A stretch of 64,000 nt of DNA, from the NCBI RefSeq assembly GCF_030936135.1, contig NC_082595.1, forward strand, positions 113,228,334-113,292,333. The letters run 5' to 3'. Shown piece by piece: positions 56,401 to 64,000 of this stretch. Positions within the stretch are counted from its first letter, which is position 1; each line of letters opens with the position of its first letter. Both the position numbers and the translations under genes were made by a program. The notes beneath the pieces were generated by a model. It saw only the letters and a list, made by a program, of their open reading frames with translations. It was not told the origin of the DNA and made no database searches. The stretch comes from Gavia stellata. Taxonomy: Eukaryota; Chordata; Aves; Gaviiformes; Gaviidae.

Positions 56401-57805
56401 GTGCTGTGGCTGCCCTGTCCTTGCTGCGCTTCCAGACCCGCCCCATGGTGGGACTCTGCTCTACACCTCTCCACACTCCTGGGGCCTGGGTGTGCCCGCC
56501 CGTGCCCCCTTTGCCTGCAATGCCCGGGCACCATTGCCTGTATGCAGAGGTCCAGGCAGGGCCAGAAGTGCCCCTGCACCCTGCCCGGCACAGCACTGAG
56601 CCAGCCCTGCTCTCCCCAGCATGGCCTACATCCTGCGCCAGTCCCCTGCCAGCCACGGCACTGGGGGCTACGAGCAGCTGGAGAGCACCGGTGGCTGCCT
56701 GTCCAGCCATGCCCCCCTGCCCGGCAGCACCAGCGTCCGCGCGGCCTTCGTCCACGTGGTGGGTGACCTGCTGCAGAGCATCAGTGTCCTTGTGGCTGCC
56801 ACCATCATCTACTTCAAGGTGCCCGGGAGTTCCACCGCCCGCAGGAACGACTCCCTCAGCCCCACGCAGGGGGCTGTGGGGCCCTGGCACCCCCACATCT
56901 GGGTGCCCAGCTTGGCTCTGCCCCCGCCAGCCTCACACAGACCCTATCTCTGCAGCCCCAGTGCAAGATCGCAGACCCCATCAGCACCCTCTTCTTCTCG
57001 GTCTTCGTCCTCGGCTCCACCTTCACGATCCTCAGGGATGTCTTCAGAGTCCTCATGGAAGGTGAGCAGTGGGCGAGCAGGGTGTGGGACTACGGGCGCA
57101 GGGGGCTGGTGGGGGGGTTGCAGGAGCTCCTCGGGGCTGCAGCTGCCACAGCCCTTTCCCCACGTGCCAGCTCACCCCCTTGCAACCTCTGCTCCCCACC
57201 CAGGCACAACCCAGCCCGCCCCTCTGTCCTTCCCTTGCCCCCCCTGAGCACCCCCAGCCCATCCTCCCCGCACCAGCCAAACGGCCCCATGGTGAGAGGC
57301 TGCCTCACCCTGGAGCCACTGTCCCCACCCCGGTCACAGCCTGGGGAAGCCCCCACCACGAGCCCTGACAGTGGCAGGGGCTGGAGCTGGCCCCTCCGTG
57401 ACCAGGCGTTGCTGGCAGGGACGCCACGGGGCCTCGAGTTCGACGCGGTGAAGGAGGTGCTGCTGGGGGTGAGTGGGGTGAAGGGCACCCATGACCTGCA
57501 CCTCTGGGCCCTGACGCTGAGCCACCACGCCGTGTCAGTGCACATGGCTGTCGGTAAGTGCCCCGTGCACAGCCCAGCCAGCTCACACAGCCCCCAGGGC
57601 ATGGCCTGGGGGGGCTGCCCGCACACCAGGGCTAAGCCACGCTGCCCTGCCATCCCCAGAGGCCACCGCCGACCCCGAGACGGTGCTGCGGGAAGCCACC
57701 ACCCAGCTGCGGAGCAAATTCGGCTTTGCCTCATGCACGGTGCAGGTGGAACGGTACCGGGAGGAGATGGCAGCCTGCCAGCACTGCCAGGACCCCCGCG
57801 CCTGA
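53425..57805 (+). CDS. SLC30A3: SLC30A3 (ZnT3) zinc transporter
   Basis: Eight exons: 53425-53507, 55406-55578, 55655-55801, 55873-56026, 56620-56818, 56956-57061, 57419-57553 and 57660-57805, 1143 bases, 380 residues (human 388). The N-terminus [18 protein letters not shown] matches ZnT3. Six transmembrane helices of the cation diffusion facilitator family follow. The transport-site motifs are present as TDAAH ([13 protein letters not shown]) in TM2 and HVVGD ([11 protein letters not shown]) in TM5. The C-terminal cytosolic domain has [10 protein letters not shown] and the [11 protein letters not shown] strand. It loads zinc into synaptic vesicles in mammals. Exon 2 uses the acceptor at 55404-55405; the nearer AG at 55415-55416 would break the frame. 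The N-terminal HCH zinc motif is replaced by RCCCSP, and the loop before TM5 has a single histidine. Position next to GTF3C2 and DNAJC5G supports ZnT3 over ZnT2/ZnT8. Confidence 0.92.
53515..55360 (+). repeat. SLC30A3 intron 1: C-rich simple repeat and a 45-bp x 5 minisatellite
   Basis: From 53515 to about 54300 the intron is a degenerate C-rich array of CCGGCACC and CCATCACC words, with one 69-bp duplication near 54186-54310. GC-rich, CTCCCG-like stretches continue to about 54720. At 55131-55355 there are five almost exact copies of a 45-bp unit containing GGGCAACCGGGCC and CGGCTACCAGGGGTTCC. The unit is a multiple of three and stays open on the plus strand, but it lies between exons 1 and 2 and is not part of the transporter. 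Confidence 0.88.
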
Positions 57806-58452
57806 GACCCTCACCCGCTGCAGAGCTTGGTCAGGCCTGGCCCCGGCCCCCCACCCTGCGGACAAGCAGGAGCTACACCTGGAGCAGGGGGTGCAGCGCA
57901 GGAGCGGGGGCCGTGCTTGGGCTCCTGTCCCTGCGCTGCGCTCACCCCACTGCTGCGGAGCCCCGGGATGGGACAGTGCCCCCCGAGGAGGGAGATCCTG
58001 CCCCACCACACGTCCCCCCGCAGAGCCGTTATCCCCTGCAGGAGAGGGGACAGGAGGGAGCCACTGCAGCTGCTGAAGGGCCCAGGGAAGGGAGGGGACA
58101 TCCCTGGGAGACCCTGCCTTGGCGCCAGATGCTCCTGTGCCCCCATGGCTGCAGGGGCTGCCCCATGGCTCTCCTGCTACTCGGGCTGCAGGGGTTCCAG
58201 GGCAGCTGCTGCCGCTGCACGCACCCAGGTGCGGGGAGACGGAGGCCCCGGAGCCTGGAGCTCAGCCCTGAGCGCTGGCTTCCCTGGCCTTGCTCCCTGC
58301 CGCCTGGCCCAGGCCAGGGCCGGACGCTGCTGTGCCCCAGCCTGATCCATTCCCACCGTTGTGAGTCCGTGTCTGTTGCACCCGTGGAGTGTCCGTCTGT
58401 CCGTCTCTTTGTGCAAGGAGGCCAGCGGGCGGTGGCAGAGCCCGCAGCCGCC

Positions 58453-58458
58453 AATAAA
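58453..58458 (+). terminator. SLC30A3: SLC30A3 poly(A) signal
   Basis: AATAAA about 650 bases after the stop. The predicted transcript end is near 58475, very close to the opposing GTF3C2 end. Confidence 0.75.
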
Positions 58459-58619
58459 CTTGTTGGAGAGCAGCAGCGGCGCAGACAACCAGGAGGGGAC
58501 TGGGAAGGGGGCGACGGCCCCGGCCCCCCGAAAGGGGCAGAGTGGGGCCAGGGCTGAGCCCCAGGCACCGGTGCCTGCCCGTGCCAGCACCACAACCAGC
58601 CTTTACAAAACAAACCACG

Positions 58620-58625
58620 TTTACT
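58620..58625 (-). terminator. GTF3C2: Possible GTF3C2 poly(A) signal (AGTAAA)
   Basis: TTTACT on the plus strand gives the variant AGTAAA on the gene strand, about 500 bases after the GTF3C2 stop. No canonical AATAAA was seen nearby, so this is tentative. Confidence 0.35.
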
Positions 58626-59128
58626 GCACAGCTGAACACAGGCTCAATGTGAGCGACTTCAGAGCTCCCGGCACCTCTGCCAGCCCCATCCGCCCTGCCC
58701 AGGACAAAGCTGCCCCGGCGCCCCTGCCTGCACCTGCACGGGGCGGGGGTGTCAGCCAACAACGGGGGGGGAGGCGAGAGCAAGCACAGCCCCACACAGG
58801 TGGGGGCCTACGGGTGCTTCCCCAGCATCGGGCCCCGAGACCCACAGCTCAACCCTGGGACATGCACCGGTCCCACTGCCCCCCACCCTGCACCAGCTCA
58901 GACCAAACAGCGCGAAAGGATCCTTCCGGGCCCAGAGCATGAGGACAAGTGTCCTGAGCATCCCAGGTGACGGCCAGGAGCAGCCGTCCCTCTCCCGAGG
59001 TGGGGGCCCAGAGGGTAACAAGCACCAAGAGGGGGGCACACAGCCCCCCCGGACAGCACAGCCTGCCCCTGGCCTGAGCTCCTGCCCAGGGCAAGCGCGT
59101 GTGGCAGCAGCACGAGGGATCCACCACG

Positions 59129-62100
59129 CTACTCTGCTGGCAGTGGGGAGTGCTCGGCGGGACCGGGGCTGCCGGGCTTGTCTCCGTAGAGGGAGCTGAA
59201 GTGGGCACGGCGCTCCAGGAGCAGCTGGCGGCCCACGCCGGAGGCCAGCCCCGCCAGGCAGTGCGCCCGCACGATGCCCGCCTGCCCACCAGACACCATC
59301 CAGCTGTGTGAGTCCAGGTTGGGGCTGAAGCGCACCTGCAAGAGGAAAAGGGGGTCAGGAGGGAGGGGGCTGAGGTGCCGGAACCCCGGCGCCCAGGTAG
59401 CCGGGTTGGTAGCGGGGCAGAGGCAGACCCCACCTGCAGTAGCCACGGCCTCCCGCCTGCACCCTCACGGGTTACGCACGGCGCTGCGGGCTCAGCACAG
59501 CCCTCTCACCTTGTGCAGGGACTCCAGCTGCAGGCGGTCGAGGCTCAGCTCTGCCTTCACCTCCTGCGTGTGCATCCTGCGCATGGGCTCCCGGCTGGGG
59601 AAGTTCTTGAAGCTGCGCTGTGAAGCAGCGGCACCACGATGGGCTGCATGCCCTGAGCAGGAGCGCTGCACGCACAGCGGTCCTGGCAGCACCAGGACCA
59701 CAGCACGGGCAGGCGCTGCTTGGCCAGGGGACACGTGTCACCCTCAGGGTCACCCACCAAACAGCCATGGCAAAGGGCAACAGGAGCCTGACCCCAGGGA
59801 GGGCCTGGGCAGGGCAGCTGCGGTGTGGGAGAGCCAACACCCCCCCCCCACACCCCTCCAGCAGCTCTGACCCACAGACTTGCTCGCTGTCTCTCCAGAC
59901 TTGCTCGTCCCCTCCAGGGCGGAGGTGCCAGTGGCACCTGGCCCTGGTGCCCCATGCCAACACCTCCAAACATGGCCCGGCACACCGGGGAGTGGGGGCC
60001 CAGCCAGGCTGTGACCCCCCCAGGCTCCTTCCCAGGGCTGCGCACTCCAGACTGCTGCCACAGCAAAGAGCACTGCTCTGCTCGGGGCTGACGCCCACAG
60101 CCGCGCCCTGCACCGCCCTGCGACCAGGGGCTCCCTGCCTGGGGGACCCCAGCCCCGGCCGGCAAGGAGGGGGAGGAGAGGGGCAACCACACGTCTGAGG
60201 GGTGTATCCTTGCCCTGCCGCTCTCGGTGCCCAGCCGCAACCCCGCACGCCCTAACCCCATTCCCATGGGTCCCGCTCAAGGTCAGGACCACCCAGCCCC
60301 CTGCCCTCTCCTACCAGGTCCGTGTCCTGGAATCGGATGTAGCTCTTGGTCACCATCTCGCTGTAGAGCCTGGTCTTCGGCAGCTCCTGCTCGCCGCCCT
60401 CCAACCCAGCGGGGCTGCAGGGCAGCAGATCAGCTTTGTAGACCGGCTGTGGGCGAGATGGGGCTCAGGGGAGGGCGGGGGGTCCATCTGCTCCTCCGCA
60501 GACAGGGACCGTCAGGGAGCGAGTGGGGCTGGGGGCCCCGGGAGCCCAGCCCCGCCCCGCAGCACAGTGGGTCTGGGGCAGGCGAGAGGAAGGAGGTGCT
60601 GCCGTGAGGGCGGGGGACAAACAGGGGCAGGCCTGCCCCACGCATGAGCCTAACCCTAAAGATGCCATCCCCAGGGCCGAGGCTGCTGCCACCAACCTTC
60701 CCCACTACGCAGCCCCTGTCCGGGCGGGAAGGGCACAACACATACACACATGACACGCACACACACACACGTGCGCGCCCGTGTGCGGGGCAGCAGAGGC
60801 TCTGAGGCCGGCTCAGGACACTCTTTCCTGTGACCCAGGAACACAACTCCCACCCTGCCCAGCCCCACACGTCTCACGGACAGGCCCTGCTGAGCATAAT
60901 GGCCTCTTACAAATCTGCGGTCTGAGGAGCGCTTGACGTTGAGGGGGTTGATGGCCAGGTCAGGCAGCACCGCAGCCACCAGCTCGCCGGTGATGTCTCC
61001 CGCAGCCACTGTGTTCAGCCAGTCCGAGCCAGATATGCTCTGCAGGAACAGACAGCTCTAGGGTGCAGTGTCCCAAGGGGCTCCCTGCCACCCCCAGACA
61101 GGCTGTAGCACTACGAACGCCAACCCTGGGCACTGCCCTCCGCCTCCTGGGGAGGGACGGGCTCGGAAGCACAGCCAGCTTGGACACAGGTGGGGACACC
61201 ACCTCACGCAGCAGCCACGGACCCTCGTCCAAGGGGCAGAGGGTGACCCCAAGAGCCAGGGCCTCACACGGCCAGGTGGCATCACTCCCACCCGCGAGCT
61301 GCGGGACCCAGCTGGCACTGGGTTTGGGGCAGGCGCCCACCCCTCTGACACAGTGCCAGGACAGAACTGCCCTGCACCAGCCTCTTACCCACACGGTCCC
61401 CTTGCGAGGGGCCACAAAATAAGCCTTGAAGCCCAAGTACCCAGCGTCAATGTAGTGGATCCCACAGAGACCGTAACTGCAACAGAAAGGGAACGGATGA
61501 GGACGGAGCTCCGCACTGCCAACCCGAGACTGTGAGAGCCAGGCAGCACCCCCCTCTCCCCAGAGACCCCAGGACCCCGGTGGATGGAGGGGGGCTGTCC
61601 TCACTCCGGCAGCATATCACAGCATCACGAGGTGGGCTCAGGGCAGCTCTGGAGGCTGAGAACAGACCAAGACCCCAGAACCCTTCTGCCAAATTGTGTC
61701 AGCCTGGGGCCAGGCAGGAACCCCGCTGCCCAGCCCAGCTCAGCGGCCTCATCCTCCCCCTCGCCCACCTTGCTTGTGCCCCAGGATGGTGCAGCCGAGG
61801 GGATGCCAACACTGCGCAGCTGTGGCATGACCCAGCAGGAGCAGAGCCTGCCCTCGCCATGGCATAGCAGGACACTCCCAGAGAAGGAGAGACCAGAGGA
61901 GGCCCCTGGGGAGTAAGACCAGACCCCCGGAGCAGGGCTGGCCTCTGGGCACGGAGCAGGCACCGCAATGGCCCCGACACTCACGAGGCATAGCAGTTGT
62001 CCTGGGCCACGGTGACCCCGTTGTAGGGCAGCAGCCAGGCCACCTCAGTGCTGAGGAACCGCTTGATGCTGTTGATGGGCTCATAGAGCCGCCGCAGGTC

Positions 62101-64000
62101 CCAGAACTTGATCTTACGGTCGCTCCCTGCCGTGACCAGGAAGTTGCTGAGAACCAGGAGAAAGGCAGCACTGAGACCCCAGCGCAGAGCCGTGCCCAAT
62201 CCCTGCTGCAGGGACGAGGCGGCCCTGGTCCCACGGCACAGTGCTGCTCCCACAGACAGTGGCTCAACCCCCCCTCACCCCAGAAAGCCCAATCCAACCT
62301 CTTCAGTCCCTCAGAGGGCCAAGTGCCATCAGCACCGAGTCCTCTTAAGCCCATCTTGTCAAAGAAGCCTCATCTGCAGGAGCGAGCCTGCTTTCCCAGG
62401 CAGCACCCACGCCAGCGCCACCTCCCCTGCCCTCACCTGTCGGCCTTGCACCACTCGATGCTCCGGACTGCGTGGTCGTGGGCCAGAAAGCACTGGAAGG
62501 GGTAGAGCTTCAGGGAGCCATCGGGCTGGCGCACACACTGCAGGAGGGACTTGGTGAGCAGGTTCCAGACGGCCACAGTGCCTGTGGGATGAGACCCATG
62601 CCCGTGAGGAGCTGCTCCGGGCACTGTGCCAGGGCTGCAGAGGACACCCAGCACTGCAGTGTGGGACCCGAGGCAGTGTGGGGCTGGGGGACAGACAGCG
62701 GCACAGGCAGGGGCTGCAGGAGCTGCGAGGCACAGTGGCCGAGACAGGCCTGGAGACAGGGCTGGGGCTTAGAGCAGGACAGGATGGCTCAGGTACAGCA
62801 GGTCCCGGCAGAGCAGCACATTGCTGTGGATCGCCTGATGCCAGACACAAAATTGCATCCAGGCCAAGTCAGACAGATGTGGATTAAGCCAGAGCCACAT
62901 CCTGGAGCTGACAGGTATGTGAGGGTGCCTACAGCCAGTGCACGATAAGCCTTCCCCCTGTCCCAGGGACTGGCAGAGATGTTCCTGCACGGTGCCTGCC
63001 ACTTGCTGCTGCTCACCCCGACGCTGCCCCTGTACCTCATCCTCAGGTTCCCCCAATTCCCTGCCCCAGGCAGAGGCTGAAGGAGCACAAAGCTCCGCAT
63101 GTGTCTCTGCCTGATGCAGGGCGAGGGTTGCTCCCCGAAGGCTCTGCCGCGGGATGCAGGCCGCTCTTGTACAGGAGGAGGGACTCACCATCATAAAAAC
63201 CAGCTGCAAGGTGATGATGGGGCTTGGATGGCATCCAGGAGAGGCTAAAGCACTGGCCGCACTCGGACACATTCCCTGCCTGGATAGAGCCCACCTGGAG
63301 TGTGGCAATACACTGCACCTGGAGGCCAAAGGACAGACGTCAGTCGCAGCCCCATGCTGGTGCCATCCGCGTTCCAAGAGCCGGGGCCACCCAGGTTTGG
63401 GAGCATGGCTCTGCTCTGCCACCCCAAACACCCGGGGCCAGCGAGCTCTGCAGGTGTCCTGACTCCCTCCCCAGCTCTCCCACCTGCACCAGCCGGGAGG
63501 CTTGCTGGGTGCCAGCCCCGATGGGGGACCGCAGTGGTAGAGGACACTGACCTTGCAGATAATGTGCTTGTGGAAGGAGCCATCTAGAAGAGAGCAGAGG
63601 AGAGTCAGGACATGCATCAGCTCTCCTAGAAGCTCCCTGTGGCAGGAGCTGCTCAGCAGCCTGGAGCCTGGCTCACTGCTCCCTGCGGCCCTGGCCAGGA
63701 TTCCCAGTCCCTGTCCTGCCACCCATCTGGACCAGCGTCCCCACTGCAGCCAACAAACGGCAGGCAAGCACACCCAGCAGCAGAAAACAGAGCACATGGA
63801 GCAGCAAAGCCAACAGCAGGCAGTGCCAGGACCTCCAGGAACCAGACCTGCCTGCGCTGAAGGAAGCAGCATCCTGAAAGGTGCTGCAGGCAGAGATGGG
63901 GCAGAGATGACATTCCCCCCACCCCAGCGATCTTCACCCCACCAAGACCGGCTGCCTGCCTTGATGGGAGACGTCTTTACCAAACTCAAGGGGACCCAGG
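59129..64000 (-). CDS. GTF3C2: GTF3C2 (TFIIIC 110 kDa subunit), C-terminal ten exons
   Basis: The gene continues beyond the right edge. Exons on the minus strand: 63981-64000 (partial), 63552-63583, 63189-63318, 62437-62581, 61985-62146, 61389-61476, 60911-61039, 60315-60446, 59510-59617 and 59129-59335, all in frame, stop at 59131-59129. WD40 motifs are plain: [43 protein letters not shown]-like [31 protein letters not shown] and [18 protein letters not shown]. These match human GTF3C2 closely. TFIIIC binds the B box of tRNA genes to recruit RNA polymerase III; this subunit is in its tauB module. The C-terminal tail is short and diverged. The edge exon is inferred from its donor (GTAAAG) and frame only. 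Confidence 0.95.

Overview
The window is nuclear DNA from a vertebrate, most likely a bird. It is GC-rich and gene-dense. It has compact spliced genes, many GC-rich minisatellites in introns, and CR1 LINE copies as the only interspersed repeats I recognise. The gene set is the one around CAD on human chromosome 2p23: CAD, MPV17, UCN, TRIM54, DNAJC5G, SLC30A3 and GTF3C2. It also holds a UCKL1-like kinase gene that the human locus, as I know it, does not have. This looks like avian microchromosome-type sequence.

Layout: CAD (+, 37-10887, 5' part outside the window, 34 exons seen); MPV17 (+, 10946-19530, 7 exons); UCN (+, coding 23301-23600); a gene-poor stretch with old CR1 pieces (about 23.9-28.4 kb); TRIM54 (-, 32117-28548, 10 coding exons); DNAJC5G-like cysteine-string protein (-, 36196-34707, 4 exons); UCKL1-like (-, 51068-37446, 14 exons, with a CR1 element in its 7.9 kb intron 8); an antisense CR1 copy and a GC-box array (51.5-53.4 kb); SLC30A3 (+, 53425-57805, 8 exons); GTF3C2 (-, running off the right end, 10 exons seen, stop at 59129). 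I assigned exons by reading AG/GT boundaries, testing reading-frame continuity across every junction, and comparing with the human proteins from memory. All complete genes sum to a multiple of three. CAD is the exception in frame: two single-base losses lie in its aspartate transcarbamylase exons.

How the genes relate: CAD makes pyrimidines de novo, the UCKL1-like protein belongs to the uridine/cytidine salvage family, and MPV17 supports mitochondrial nucleotide pools. GTF3C2 is an RNA polymerase III factor, UCN a stress peptide, TRIM54 a muscle RING ligase, DNAJC5G a synaptic-type chaperone and SLC30A3 a vesicular zinc exporter. Apart from the nucleotide theme I see no pathway logic.

Most notable points: (1) relative to human, the block SLC30A3 to MPV17 is inverted as a unit between CAD and GTF3C2, with both breakpoints falling in very short intergenic gaps; (2) the UCKL1-like gene beside a DNAJC5 family gene mirrors the DNAJC5-UCKL1 neighbourhood of human 20q13.33, suggesting a retained genome-duplication paralogue lost from the mammalian locus; (3) MPV17 starts 59 bp after the CAD stop codon, with CRE and ETS motifs inside the end of CAD; (4) SLC30A3 lacks the His-Cys-His zinc motif seen in human ZnT3.
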